A stretch of 64,000 nt of DNA from Paenibacillus radicis (ex Xue et al. 2023) (GCF_024722015.1 NZ_JANQBD010000020.1:1-64000), one strand, 5' to 3'; counted from the stretch's first letter, positions 25,398-34,305 are shown. Notes: a model not told the origin generated them from the letters alone. Made by a program: numbers and translations.

Positions 25398-26642
25398 ATG
25401 ACTGAAAACTTAAACGTGCTTCAAGCTACGCAATTAATAATCGAAGATGCACTGACCAGGCTTGGTTATTCTTCAGCGATGGTAGAGCTGCTGAAAGAGC
25501 CGATGAGGATTATGACAGTACGAATCCCTATTCGAATGGACGATGATTCTATTAGGATATTTACGGGCTACCGTGCTCAGCATAACGATGCTGTCGGACC
25601 AACCAAGGGCGGTGTTCGTTTTCATCCGGAAGTGACGGAGGACGAAGTAAAGGCGCTTTCGATATGGATGAGTTTAAAATGCGGTATTGTTGATTTGCCT
25701 TATGGGGGCGGAAAAGGCGGCATCATATGCGATCCGCGGAAGATGTCTTTTCGTGAGCTTGAACGATTGAGTCGTGGATACGTTAGAGCTATTAGTCAAA
25801 TAGTTGGACCTACCAAGGATATCCCGGCGCCGGATGTTATGACGAATTCTCAAATAATGGCTTGGATGATGGATGAATACAGCCGTATTCGAGAGTTCGA
25901 CGCTTCCAATTTTATAACAGGCAAGCCATTGGTTCTAGGCGGCTCTCATGGACGTGAGACGGCCACAGCCAAAGGGGTTACTATAATGATCGATCAGGCA
26001 TTGAAGAAAAAGGGAATCCCTCTTCATGATGCCCGAGTTGTTATTCAAGGCTTTGGGAATGCGGGCAGCTTTCTGGCCAAGTTTATGTATGAGGCCGGGG
26101 CTAAGGTCATTGGTATTTCAGATGCTTATGGAGCCCTTTATAATAAGGATGGTCTTGATATTGAGTATTTATTGGACCGGCGTGATTCCTTCGGTACGGT
26201 TACAAACCTGTTTAAAGAAACGATTACTAACAAAGAATTGTTGGAGTTGGAATGTGATATTCTTGTTCCGGCGGCGATTGAGAATCAGATTACTTTGGAA
26301 AACGCTGAACGAATTCAAGCATCTATTATAGTTGAAGCGGCCAACGGTCCAACTACATTTGAAGCTACCCAAATTTTGACGGACCGGGGGATTCTAATAG
26401 TACCAGATGTCTTGGCAAGCGCTGGCGGTGTGGTCGTTTCGTATTTCGAATGGGTTCAAAATAACCAAGGGTATTACTGGACAGAAGCTGAAGTGCATTC
26501 CAGATTGCAAGAAATGATGGAAAAAGGCTTTGAAAATGTCTATAATGTTCATATCACAAGAAAAATTAATATGCGTCTGGCCGCTTATATGGTCGGTGTA
26601 CGGAAAATGGCCGAAGCTTCCCGTTACCGCGGCTGGGTTTGA
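25398..26642 (+). CDS. gudB: Glutamate dehydrogenase (GudB/RocG type)
   Basis: Oxidative deamination of glutamate to 2-oxoglutarate and ammonium. 414 aa with the family blocks GPTKGGVRFHPEV, PYGGGKGGI (catalytic Lys), GPTKDIPAPDV and the Rossmann loop VVIQGFGNAGSFLA. ATG 25398 is chosen because AAAGGA at 25384-25389 overlaps the upstream ATG 25389. Position after mecA/ypbH matches Bacillus gudB. A rocG-type name cannot be excluded. Confidence 0.95.
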   Translation: MTENLNVLQATQLIIEDALTRLGYSSAMVELLKEPMRIMTVRIPIRMDDDSIRIFTGYRAQHNDAVGPTKGGVRFHPEVTEDEVKALSIWMSLKCGIVDLPYGGGKGGIICDPRKMSFRELERLSRGYVRAISQIVGPTKDIPAPDVMTNSQIMAWMMDEYSRIREFDASNFITGKPLVLGGSHGRETATAKGVTIMIDQALKKKGIPLHDARVVIQGFGNAGSFLAKFMYEAGAKVIGISDAYGALYNKDGLDIEYLLDRRDSFGTVTNLFKETITNKELLELECDILVPAAIENQITLENAERIQASIIVEAANGPTTFEATQILTDRGILIVPDVLASAGGVVVSYFEWVQNNQGYYWTEAEVHSRLQEMMEKGFENVYNVHITRKINMRLAAYMVGVRKMAEASRYRGWV

Positions 26643-26713
26643 TTTTTTATTTATAATAGTATTGGCAGGTTTTATTTGGGTTCTTATTTTCCTGACGAAG
26701 AAAATAATGGAGG

Positions 26714-26829
26714 TCAAAGTAACTGCCTTAGAGTTTACGTGCAGCCTTTGAAATCGGGTTATTATCGCATCAGTACTGTTAATTCAAAATAACCCGATTT
26801 CAACAGCGGCCGAAGGCAGTTACTTTTGA
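26714..26829 (+). repeat. Double-stem element, copy B
   Basis: The outer stem TCAAAGTAACTGCCTT (26714-26729) pairs with AAGGCAGTTACTTTTGA (26813-26829, one bulged T). The inner 16-bp perfect stem is TTGAAATCGGGTTATT (26749-26764) with AATAACCCGATTTCAA (26788-26803). GAGTTTACGTGCAGCC and CAACAGCGGCCGAAGGC match copy A (12671-12788), while both stems differ from it and still pair. Located 70 nt after the glutamate dehydrogenase stop and 70 nt before prsW. Confidence 0.75.
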
Positions 26830-26897
26830 TCCGGTATTATGGCTATTTGTCAGAAATTTGCTTTCCCATATAAAACCCAAGGAACGGAGGGGACACG

Positions 26898-27590
26898 TTG
26901 AGCGTCTTGTCAGTCTTGACGGCGGCCATTGCGCCGGGTGTCGCTCTGCTGGCTTATTTTTACTTGAAGGATAGGTATGATACTGAACCTATACATCTGG
27001 TTATGAAATTATTTTTGTTCGGTGTACTGCTCGTTTTTCCTGTCATGGTACTGCAGCGGGCTTTTGCTCATGGCTTAGGCGATGATCCGCTTGTATTTTC
27101 ATTTATCATTTCGGCAGGGTTAGAGGAATTTTTGAAATGGTTTATAGTTTATATTGTAATTTACCAGCATGCTTCTTTCGATGAGCCCTATGACGGGATT
27201 GTTTATGCTGTAGCCGTTTCTCTTGGTTTTGCAACTTTGGAGAATGTGTTTTATGCCTTTCTTAACTCGGCGAGTATTTCCTCACTGTTGTCTAGAGCGT
27301 TACTTCCCGTTTCCGGTCATGCGATGTTCGGGGTCATCATGGGTTATTACTTAGGGAAATCTAAGTTTACACCCGATCGCAAAACAAGGTACTTGGCATA
27401 TTCCATTTTATTCCCTATTTTTTGGCATGGATTATACGATTACATTTTGCTGACTACGAAATCGTATTGGGTATGGTTTATGATCCCGTTGATGGTATTT
27501 TTGTGGGCACGCAGCTTAAAGAAGGTCAATCGGGCCAATTCCAAGTCGCCACTACGAGTTATTCAATCAGAGGATCAGGTTAAAATATAA
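26898..27590 (+). CDS. prsW: PrsW family intramembrane protease
   Basis: 230 aa, about seven transmembrane helices. Motifs: GLEEFLKW (EExxK), FATLENVFYAF and SGHAMFGVIMGYYLG. In Bacillus PrsW makes the site-1 cut of anti-sigma RsiW under envelope stress; the target here is not visible. TTG start at 26898 after CGGAGGGG. Confidence 0.92.
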   Translation: MSVLSVLTAAIAPGVALLAYFYLKDRYDTEPIHLVMKLFLFGVLLVFPVMVLQRAFAHGLGDDPLVFSFIISAGLEEFLKWFIVYIVIYQHASFDEPYDGIVYAVAVSLGFATLENVFYAFLNSASISSLLSRALLPVSGHAMFGVIMGYYLGKSKFTPDRKTRYLAYSILFPIFWHGLYDYILLTTKSYWVWFMIPLMVFLWARSLKKVNRANSKSPLRVIQSEDQVKI

Positions 27591-27637
27591 CCGGTTTGTC
27601 TATACTGCATATTAATATAACAAACCGGAGGGAATGC

Positions 27638-27799
27638 ATGACGGTAAATGATCGTGTCAAAGTGACTATTCGCTGTAAAAAATGCGGTGAACGCTTTGTG
27701 CTTAAAGGGAGAAGAGACAAAGGCAAAATCGATACAGGATTTAAGCAATGTATCTGCAGTAATGATTCTGATTTTGATATTGATACGAATGGAATGTGA
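27638..27799 (+). CDS. Small zinc-ribbon-like protein
   Basis: 53 aa from ATG 27638, 5 nt after CGGAGGG. CKKCGERF and QCICSN form a CxxC...CxC pattern that could bind one zinc ion. It is acidic at the C-terminus. Family unknown. It occupies the place where Bacillus has sleB, between prsW and ypeB. Confidence 0.65.
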   Translation: MTVNDRVKVTIRCKKCGERFVLKGRRDKGKIDTGFKQCICSNDSDFDIDTNGM

Positions 27800-27825
27800 G
27801 AAGCCTGCGGGGCTTCTTTTTTTGT
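27799..27825 (+). terminator. Terminator after the small zinc-ribbon gene
   Basis: AGAAGCC / GGGCTTCT around a TGC loop, followed by TTTTTTTG. It isolates ypeB from the genes upstream. Confidence 0.88.
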
Positions 27826-27908
27826 TTGTTAAAGATTATGTGTATAAGACTTCTTCCTTCAGCGAAAGCTAAACCCAAGTTTGGCTGATGAAGGGAGCTT
27901 TCACGAAT

Positions 27909-29267
27909 ATGTATAAAAGATTAAGTATTGTAATGTTTCCCATTTTGTTTATAGCATTGGTTGGTGCAGGTTTGTGGGGTTATTTAGAGCATCAGGAGAA
28001 AAATGCGATTTTGATCAAAGCGGAAAATCAATACCAAAGAGCCTTCCACGATTTATCGTACCATGTTGAAAGTCTTCACAATGAATTAGGGAATACATTG
28101 GCAGTCAATACGATGTCCCAAGATTCGTATAAAAAAGGATTAATCAACGTCTGGAGGATCACCAGTCAAGCGCAAAGCGAAATTAATCAGCTGCCTTTGA
28201 CTCTGCTACCTTTTAATAAGACCGAGGAGTTTCTGGCCAATATGGCTAATTTCTCATACCGGGCCGCTGTACGCGATTTAACAAAGCAGCCGCTGACCGA
28301 AGAAGAGATGAAGACGTTAAACGCGCTGTATACCCATGCAACGGAAATTTCTACGGATCTTCGAAGCATGCAGACCAAAGTGCTTGATAATAACTTGCGC
28401 TGGATGGATGTTGAAACGGCATTGGCTACACAGAAGGAGCCTCTGGATAACGCAATCATAGACGGCTTTCAAACGGTGGATAAGAAAGTCGGCGATTATT
28501 CGGACGTCAAGTGGAGTCCTTCCATGTTAAATGTTTTTCAAAAGCATGACATGAATATGCTATCAGGGAATAATGTGACTGCAGAGGAGATAAAACAAAA
28601 GGCAGCCCAATTTCTTGGGGTTCAAGATACAAGTTCTTTTCAAGTAGTTGAAAACGGTCCTGGAACGGAATATCATTCCTTCAGCGTTTCGGCACCTAAA
28701 GAAAATTCAGCTGATGGGATTCATATGGATTACAGCACAAAAGGCGGCCAGCTGTTATGGTTTGCTTTCACAAGGGATGTGAAGGAGAGGAAGCTGGACA
28801 TTCGCCGTGCCAGAGATATTGCAGCAGAATTTCTGGATTCGCATGGCTACGGCAATATGACAGCAGTCAGCTATGACGAGTATACCAATATAGCTAATGT
28901 TACTTTTGCAAGCCGTGATAATGACATTATCAACTTTCTGGACAAGCTGTCTGTTAAGGTAGCGCTGGACAATGGTGAAGTGACAGGGCTTCAAGCAACC
29001 GATTATGTATTCGATCATAAGGAGCGTCAGTTGAAGGCCCCTAAATTAACGGTTGAGGAAGCACGTAAAGTATTGAATCCGAACTTTAAAACAGAACATG
29101 AGGCGCTGGCCTTAATTCGCAATGATACACAAGAGGAAGTGTTGTGTCATCAATTTATGGGTAAGATCAACGGTGGAATATACCGGATCTATATTAATGC
29201 GGAAAATGGCGTTGAAGAAAAAATAGAGCGGCTTCGACAAAATGATGAAAAAGTAAGTAATGCGTAA
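27909..29267 (+). CDS. ypeB: Germination protein YpeB
   Basis: 452 aa. The N-terminal membrane anchor (about 5-28) ends in the family block GYLEHQEKNAILIKAENQYQRAF, and the rest contains two to three PepSY-type repeats (about 200-450). YpeB is required for localisation and stability of the cortex lytic enzyme SleB in Bacillus spores. No sleB lies next to it here. ATG 27909 is preferred over ATG 27888, which is before the AAGGGAGC ribosome site. Confidence 0.93.
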   Translation: MYKRLSIVMFPILFIALVGAGLWGYLEHQEKNAILIKAENQYQRAFHDLSYHVESLHNELGNTLAVNTMSQDSYKKGLINVWRITSQAQSEINQLPLTLLPFNKTEEFLANMANFSYRAAVRDLTKQPLTEEEMKTLNALYTHATEISTDLRSMQTKVLDNNLRWMDVETALATQKEPLDNAIIDGFQTVDKKVGDYSDVKWSPSMLNVFQKHDMNMLSGNNVTAEEIKQKAAQFLGVQDTSSFQVVENGPGTEYHSFSVSAPKENSADGIHMDYSTKGGQLLWFAFTRDVKERKLDIRRARDIAAEFLDSHGYGNMTAVSYDEYTNIANVTFASRDNDIINFLDKLSVKVALDNGEVTGLQATDYVFDHKERQLKAPKLTVEEARKVLNPNFKTEHEALALIRNDTQEEVLCHQFMGKINGGIYRIYINAENGVEEKIERLRQNDEKVSNA

Positions 29268-29283
29268 AATACGAATCAGGAGA

Positions 29284-29312
29284 AGGAGACTTTTACAGAG
29301 TCTCCTTTTTTT
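29284..29312 (+). terminator. Terminator after ypeB
   Basis: AGGAGACT / AGTCTCCT stem followed by TTTTTTTT. Confidence 0.9.
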
Positions 29313-29334
29313 TGCTTCCCATCTGTTCTCGTCA

Positions 29335-29343
29335 TGCTATAAT
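29335..29343 (+). promoter_or_regulatory. ypfA promoter (extended -10)
   Basis: TGCTATAAT, a TG-extended -10 box, about 55 nt before the start; no good -35. Confidence 0.5.
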
Positions 29344-29400
29344 AAATGGTAGAGTCTAGTACTATGGTACTGGTTATAACAACGATGGGAGGTGCAAATT

Positions 29401-30054
29401 TTGCTTCCAAAGGTAAATCAAATTTTACATATACAAATAAACTCGATTGATGAGGAAGAAGCAAAACAAGAGTTGAAATCGAGAATTTCTGATATTAGTA
29501 ACAGTTATATCAGCATGGAAGTTCCACTTAACGAAAAAACAGGCCGCTTAAAGAGGCTTTATGTCGGCGATGAACTGTCGGCCTATTTCATTACCGATGG
29601 CGGTGTTAAAAACTATTTTACGTCCTCGGTATTAGGATTTTCCGATGATGTAATCCGCATGGTACATATTAGAAAGCCGGAGCCCGATGCCATTACGAAG
29701 GTTCAGCGTCGCAGCTTTCTACGAGTGCCAGCAGAGCTTGAAATGGCTGTTAAATTTTCGGAGCAGCTGCAATTTATAGCCGTTACGGATGACGTTGGCG
29801 GTGGTGGAATATCTTTTATTTGTGATGGATACATCCCCCTTGCCAGTCAACAAATAGTGAGCTGCTGGCTATTGGCCCATTATAGAAATGGTCAGATCGA
29901 GCATATCCCTTTTAATGGTGAATTGGTTCGAGTTAAGCAGTTGGAAAGCGGGAAGCAGCAGGTTATGATGCGGTTTGCTGAAATATCCGACAGAGATCGA
30001 CAAAAGATTATTCGGTACTGTTTTGAAAGACAGCTCGATTTCCGTAAACGGTAA
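29401..30054 (+). CDS. ypfA: PilZ flagellar brake protein (YpfA/YcgR-like)
   Basis: 217 aa. The N-terminal YcgR-N/PilZN-like barrel (1-95) is followed by a PilZ domain with the c-di-GMP signature QRRSFLRVPAE (RxxxR, about 105-115) and, later, DDVGGGGISF in place of the usual DxSxxG. When c-di-GMP is bound such proteins act on flagellar MotA and reduce motility. TTG 29401 follows GGGAGGTG by 7 nt; GTG 29392 is inside that site. Confidence 0.9.
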   Translation: MLPKVNQILHIQINSIDEEEAKQELKSRISDISNSYISMEVPLNEKTGRLKRLYVGDELSAYFITDGGVKNYFTSSVLGFSDDVIRMVHIRKPEPDAITKVQRRSFLRVPAELEMAVKFSEQLQFIAVTDDVGGGGISFICDGYIPLASQQIVSCWLLAHYRNGQIEHIPFNGELVRVKQLESGKQQVMMRFAEISDRDRQKIIRYCFERQLDFRKR

Positions 30055-30114
30055 TGCATATTTTACTGCTTTATGGACAAACTACCTCCAAAAGTAGTTT
30101 ATGGAGCGGTGACT

Positions 30115-30327
30115 GTGGATAATAATGATGATCCCAATCAGCCCAACAGGTATGAAGACATATTTTTAATGTTTTCGGCTTTAGTGGAAAAATGGCTTGT
30201 ACGAGCAACAATCGGATTATTGACGTTATTATTGATTTTTCAGCTGCTGCTGCTGTCTCCAAGTATCCGTTATTACTTGGTGAAGGTGGAACAATTGGAA
30301 GGGGTCTCTTTCGTTCGTTCGGAATGA
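30115..30327 (+). CDS. ypfB: Small membrane protein YpfB-like (DUF5359)
   Basis: About 70 aa with one transmembrane helix (WLVRATIGLLTLLLIFQLLLL). Position between ypfA and cmk and the helix pattern match Bacillus ypfB. GTG 30115 after GGAG (30103-30106) is chosen; ATG 30073, adding 14 residues, lacks a ribosome site but cannot be excluded. Confidence 0.7.
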   Translation: MDNNDDPNQPNRYEDIFLMFSALVEKWLVRATIGLLTLLLIFQLLLLSPSIRYYLVKVEQLEGVSFVRSE

Positions 30328-30350
30328 AAGAAACTTCTACCACATGGATT

Positions 30351-30380
30351 AAGAGGGAGGCAACTTTGCAATCCCTCTTT
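30351..30380 (+). other. Hairpin before cmk
   Basis: AAGAGGGA and TCCCTCTT pair over 8 bp across 13 nt; the T run is short, so it is a possible weak terminator of the ypfAB transcript. It overlaps the -35 region of the cmk promoter. Confidence 0.4.
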
Positions 30381-30395
30381 CACCTATGGTATAAT
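30366..30395 (+). promoter_or_regulatory. cmk promoter
   Basis: TTGCAA (30366-30371), 18-nt spacer, and TGG-TATAAT (30387-30395), a TG-extended -10. Confidence 0.6.
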
Positions 30396-30471
30396 TTTCT
30401 TCGATCACAGGCAGGGCCTGTAAAATAAAGCTTTATCGTATTTTCTTTTTTATTGCTGGGAGGCCCGCGTT

Positions 30472-31152
30472 TTGGATAAGTTCAACATTGCTATAGACGG
30501 TCCGGCGGGAGCGGGGAAGAGTACTATTGCCCGGCTTGTTGCCAATACTTTAGGATTTGTTTACGTAGATACGGGGGCCATGTATAGAGCAGTCACATGG
30601 AATGTACTACGTTTGGGATTGAGTCCGGATCATACAGCGGAGGTTATTGCCGCTACAGAACGGATGGAGATTCGTCTTGCTCCGGGTGAGAATGGACAAC
30701 AGGTATTTGTGAATGGACAAGATGTGACACTGGATATCCGTTCTGCTGAAGTAACGAATAATGTGTCGCAAATTGCTGCAATTGCTGAAGTTCGTCGCAA
30801 TTTAACTGTCAAACAAAAACAGTTGGCGGCTAACAAAGGAGTAGTTATGGATGGCAGAGATATTGGCAGCCATGTACTTCCGAACGCAGAGCTGAAGGTG
30901 TTTCTAACGGCTAGTGTAAGGGTAAGAGCCGAACGGAGGTACAAAGAGATTCAGGATGATCGTACCGATGTAACCTTGGAACAGCTTGAAGCAGAAATAG
31001 CGGCAAGGGACAGAATGGATGAATCCAGAGAAACAGCTCCACTCGTTCAAGCACCGGATGCCGTTCTGTTAGATACTACTAGTATGCCGATTCCCCAAGT
31101 GGTTGAACGTATATTGGAGCTTTGCAGGACTGAAGTCGGCGGAGGGAAGTAG
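30472..31152 (+). CDS. cmk: Cytidylate kinase
   Basis: Phosphorylates CMP and dCMP. 226 aa with the Walker A loop AIDGPAGAGKST at residues 7-18, VDTGAMYRAV, and the DGRDIGS block that contacts the nucleotide. TTG start at 30472 after GGGAGG. plsC begins one nt after its stop, so the two genes form an operon. Confidence 0.96.
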   Translation: MDKFNIAIDGPAGAGKSTIARLVANTLGFVYVDTGAMYRAVTWNVLRLGLSPDHTAEVIAATERMEIRLAPGENGQQVFVNGQDVTLDIRSAEVTNNVSQIAAIAEVRRNLTVKQKQLAANKGVVMDGRDIGSHVLPNAELKVFLTASVRVRAERRYKEIQDDRTDVTLEQLEAEIAARDRMDESRETAPLVQAPDAVLLDTTSMPIPQVVERILELCRTEVGGGK

Positions 31153-31153
31153 T

Positions 31154-31738
31154 ATGCTTTATTCAACGCTTCGCGCCCTTTTTCATTTTATATTCCGGCT
31201 TGTTTTTCGTTTGAAAGTTGTAGGTTTGGAGAATGTTCCACACGGAAAGCCCGTCATTTTATGCGCTAATCATACGAGTAACATGGACCCTCCATTATTA
31301 GGGAGTCCGTTAGTAGGAAGACGTGTACATTATATGGCAAAAGCCGAGCTATTCGATGTTCCGGTATTGGGCTGGGTTCTCCCAAGAATAAGTGCGTTTC
31401 CCGTCAAGCGCGGCGGAGTCAGTAAAGAGTCGATTCGCTTGTCGCTGCAATTGCTTAGTGAAAACAAGATTCTTGGGATTTTTCCTGAGGGGTCTAGAAG
31501 CAATGCAGGGGGAATGGGCAAGAAGGGTGCTGCCAGTTTAGCCTTGAAGTCGGGAGCTACAGTTGTACCGGCAGCTATTGTTGGTGGATACAAACCGTTT
31601 AAACAATTAACATTGGTATACGGCAAACCCGTTGATATTAGTGAATTTGCCGATCAAGGGTCAGAAGGACTCGAACAGGCAACTGACAAAATTTTGTCGG
31701 TTATCCGTACTATGGTAAAGCAATACGAATCGAAATGA
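31154..31738 (+). CDS. plsC: 1-acyl-sn-glycerol-3-phosphate acyltransferase
   Basis: 194 aa. The acyltransferase motifs are CANHTSNMDPP (HX4D) and GIFPEGSRS, with a hydrophobic N-terminus. Makes phosphatidic acid from lysophosphatidic acid. ATG 31154 after GGCGGAGGGAAG; in-frame codons upstream overlap cmk. Matches Bacillus ypfC-like context (cmk, plsC, rpsA-like). Confidence 0.93.
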   Translation: MLYSTLRALFHFIFRLVFRLKVVGLENVPHGKPVILCANHTSNMDPPLLGSPLVGRRVHYMAKAELFDVPVLGWVLPRISAFPVKRGGVSKESIRLSLQLLSENKILGIFPEGSRSNAGGMGKKGAASLALKSGATVVPAAIVGGYKPFKQLTLVYGKPVDISEFADQGSEGLEQATDKILSVIRTMVKQYESK

Positions 31739-31867
31739 TAGAATGTGGAATACTTAGAAAAACAATTAACCGCGTATCTTTACTGCGTCGGTAAATTATA
31801 TAAGATAGCAGCAATTGTAACTAATTACTTATTGGTTGAGGTTGCTAATCAAGGAGGGAATTGAACC

Positions 31868-33112
31868 ATGTCAGAAGAAACAAATGTAGAACAAAACGTA
31901 CAAGCAGAAGAAGCGCAACAAGAAGTATCCCAAGAGGAATCTATGGCTAATGTAGCAGTTCTGAAGAAGGGCGATACGGTTAAAGGTACAATTATTAAAG
32001 TTGACGATGATCAAGCATTCGTTGACATCGGTTATAAGTATGATGGAGTTATTCCAGTTCGCGAGCTTTCATCCGTAACCGTAGGTAGTGCCGGTGAAAG
32101 TGTTCAGGTTGGTCAGGAAGTGGAATTAAAAGTGCTTTCCATCAATGATAGCAAGGAGAAGCTGGAGCTCTCCAAACGTGTAGTTGACAGTGAAAAAGCA
32201 TGGGAACAGCTGGCAAGCGAAATGGAAAACAAGACGATTCTTGAGGCTGTTGTAGCTGAGGTTGTCAAAGGCGGTCTTGTGGTTGACGTAGGTCTGAGAG
32301 GATTCGTGCCAGCATCGATGGTGGAGCGTTCTTTTGTTGAAGATTTCAGCGATTACAAAGGACGTACGCTTAGATTGCGTGTGAAAGAAATGGATCGCGA
32401 GAAGAACAAAGTCATCTTGTCCCAAAAGGATGTATTGGATGAAGAGTTCGAAGCGAAAAAGAAAGAGGTTTTCGCACAGCTATCCGTTGGTCAAGAGTTA
32501 GACGGAACTGTTCAACGTTTGACACAATTCGGCGCTTTCGTTGATATCGGCGGAGTAGACGGTCTGGTGCATATCTCCGAAATGGCGTGGCATCATGTTG
32601 AAACCCCTGCAGAGGTTGTTAAAGAAGGCGATCAAGTGAGAGTTCAAATCTTGAAGCTGGATCCTGCTAATGAGCGTATCAGCTTGAGTATCAAAGCTAC
32701 CCAACCAGGCCCATGGCAGCAAGTAACCAGCAGCTTCAATGTTGGTGATATTGTAACGGGTACTGTAAAACGTCTAGCACAATTCGGTGCTTTTGTCGAA
32801 GTAGCTCCGGGCGTTGAAGGATTGGTTCACATTTCTCAGATCGCACACCGCCATATCGGAACTCCTTCGGAAGTATTGAAGGAAGGTCAAGAGGTTCAGG
32901 CTAAAATTCTTGATGTGAATGCTGGAGAGAAAAGAATCAGCTTAAGTATCAAAGAAACCGAAGAAGCACCGGCTACTCCGGAGCGTGCTCCTAAATCAGA
33001 CAGACCGGCAAGAGCACCTAAAGAAACGGTTATTGCTGAAGAATATCAAAATCAAGGACTTAACTTAACATTAGGCGAGCGTTTTGGCGATAAATTGAGT
33101 AAATTCAAATAA
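31868..33112 (+). CDS. rpsA: S1 RNA-binding protein (30S ribosomal protein S1 homologue, YpfD)
   Basis: 414 aa with four S1 OB-fold repeats (about 32-100, 117-183, 203-273 and 288-359). The last two carry the full FGAFVDIGGVDGLVHISEM / FGAFVEVAPGVEGLVHISQ signature. The acidic N-terminus and the Pro/Ala-rich tail are low-complexity. The Firmicute short form has four repeats against six in E. coli, and its role on the ribosome is less clear. AAGGAGGG precedes the ATG. Confidence 0.93.
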   Translation: MSEETNVEQNVQAEEAQQEVSQEESMANVAVLKKGDTVKGTIIKVDDDQAFVDIGYKYDGVIPVRELSSVTVGSAGESVQVGQEVELKVLSINDSKEKLELSKRVVDSEKAWEQLASEMENKTILEAVVAEVVKGGLVVDVGLRGFVPASMVERSFVEDFSDYKGRTLRLRVKEMDREKNKVILSQKDVLDEEFEAKKKEVFAQLSVGQELDGTVQRLTQFGAFVDIGGVDGLVHISEMAWHHVETPAEVVKEGDQVRVQILKLDPANERISLSIKATQPGPWQQVTSSFNVGDIVTGTVKRLAQFGAFVEVAPGVEGLVHISQIAHRHIGTPSEVLKEGQEVQAKILDVNAGEKRISLSIKETEEAPATPERAPKSDRPARAPKETVIAEEYQNQGLNLTLGERFGDKLSKFK

Positions 33113-33149
33113 GTTGAAATAATATCATAGGTTTTTAGGAGGAGTCAGG

Positions 33150-34238
33150 GTGCGTATTCCAAGAAAAATGGAGCATGTGCATCATGCTCTCCAGCTTGGA
33201 CAAAGCGGTGAACAAGGTTTCGCTGATATCAAATTGATACCTAATTGTCTCCCTGAAACCTCAACTGAGCTTATTTCATTACAAACAATAATCGGCGAAC
33301 TCACTCTGAGCTCGCCGATTATTGTTAATGCCATGACAGGCGGAGCGCAGGAGACAGAAGAGATCAACAAGGAACTGGCTGTTGCGGCGAGGGAAACCGG
33401 GCTGGCAATGGCGGTTGGTTCCCAGATGGCCGCTATTAAAAATCCGGAGGTTGCATCCAGCTACCGAATAGTCCGGAAGATGAATCCACGAGGAATCATC
33501 TTTGGTAACTTGGGGAGCGAAGCCACATTGGAGCAAGCGGAACAAGCCGTTGAAATGGTACAGGCTGATGCTATTCAGATTCATTTGAACATCATGCAGG
33601 AGCTGATAATGCCTGAGGGTGACCGCAATTTTATGGGGATGCTGGAGCGAATCTCATTAATTACCAAAAGCATAGGAGTTCCTGTAATCGTCAAAGAAGT
33701 AGGCTTTGGAATGGCGCAGGAAAGCGCTGCGGCAATAATACAGGCGGGCGTTAAGATTATTGATGTAGGAGGCTCTGGCGGCACTAATTTTGCAGCTATC
33801 GAGAACGCGCGGCGTTCTTTGCCTATGGATTGGTTAAACGACTGGGGTTGTAAAACGGCAGTTTCCCTACTGGAAGTAATGAATGCATCCAAAGCACTTA
33901 ATAGTGAATCACAATCTGACATTTCGGTAATAGGGTCCGGAGGAATTCGCAGTACTATTGATATATGCAAAGCCTTAACACTTGGGGCATCCGCAGTTGG
34001 AATTGCAGGAGCCTTTCTCCGAACGTTGCGATCTGAAGGTACTTCAGCATTAATCAATCAAATTACTGATTTTCATCAAGAATTAAAGCTGATTATGACA
34101 GCGCTGGGAGCACCGGCCATTCAGAATTTATGGAATGCTCCTGTTGTAATATCAGGTGAAACTGCACAGTGGTGCGATGTTAGGGGAATTAATGTCCGGC
34201 AATATGCCACTCGAACGGGATTGATAAAAATTACATAA
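33150..34238 (+). CDS. fni: Type 2 isopentenyl-diphosphate isomerase
   Basis: 362-aa FMN/NADPH-dependent TIM barrel that interconverts isopentenyl and dimethylallyl diphosphate. Signature blocks: PIIVNAMTGGAQET, VGSQMAAI, HLNIMQELIMPEGDR, VKEVGFGM, DVGGSGGTNF and GSGGIRS. GTG start at 33150 after TAGGAGGAG. An unusual near-perfect palindrome lies in its coding sequence at 33284-33326. Confidence 0.95.
   Translation: MRIPRKMEHVHHALQLGQSGEQGFADIKLIPNCLPETSTELISLQTIIGELTLSSPIIVNAMTGGAQETEEINKELAVAARETGLAMAVGSQMAAIKNPEVASSYRIVRKMNPRGIIFGNLGSEATLEQAEQAVEMVQADAIQIHLNIMQELIMPEGDRNFMGMLERISLITKSIGVPVIVKEVGFGMAQESAAAIIQAGVKIIDVGGSGGTNFAAIENARRSLPMDWLNDWGCKTAVSLLEVMNASKALNSESQSDISVIGSGGIRSTIDICKALTLGASAVGIAGAFLRTLRSEGTSALINQITDFHQELKLIMTALGAPAIQNLWNAPVVISGETAQWCDVRGINVRQYATRTGLIKIT
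33284..33326 (+). repeat. 43-nt near-perfect inverted repeat inside fni
   Basis: AACAATAATCGGCGA (33284-33298) and TCGCCGATTATTGTT (33312-33326) pair over 15 bp; inside, CTCA (33300-33303) pairs with TGAG (33307-33310). It encodes the TIIGELTLSSPIIV region. No T run, so not a terminator. Confidence 0.8.
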
Positions 34239-34305
34239 TAAAGCCATACTAAGAACTGGTACAGCTTAGACAATGTTTACAAGGTCGCTGCTTGTAAATT
34301 TATGT

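Noticed and set aside
33581..34057. 158-codon minus-strand frame inside fni
   Set aside because: Antisense shadow of a clear type 2 IPP isomerase; no start signal.
34275..34298. TTTACAAG / CTTGTAAA hairpin as part of the recurrent leader motif
   Set aside because: It lies upstream of the shared core and has no counterpart at the same place in the other three copies.
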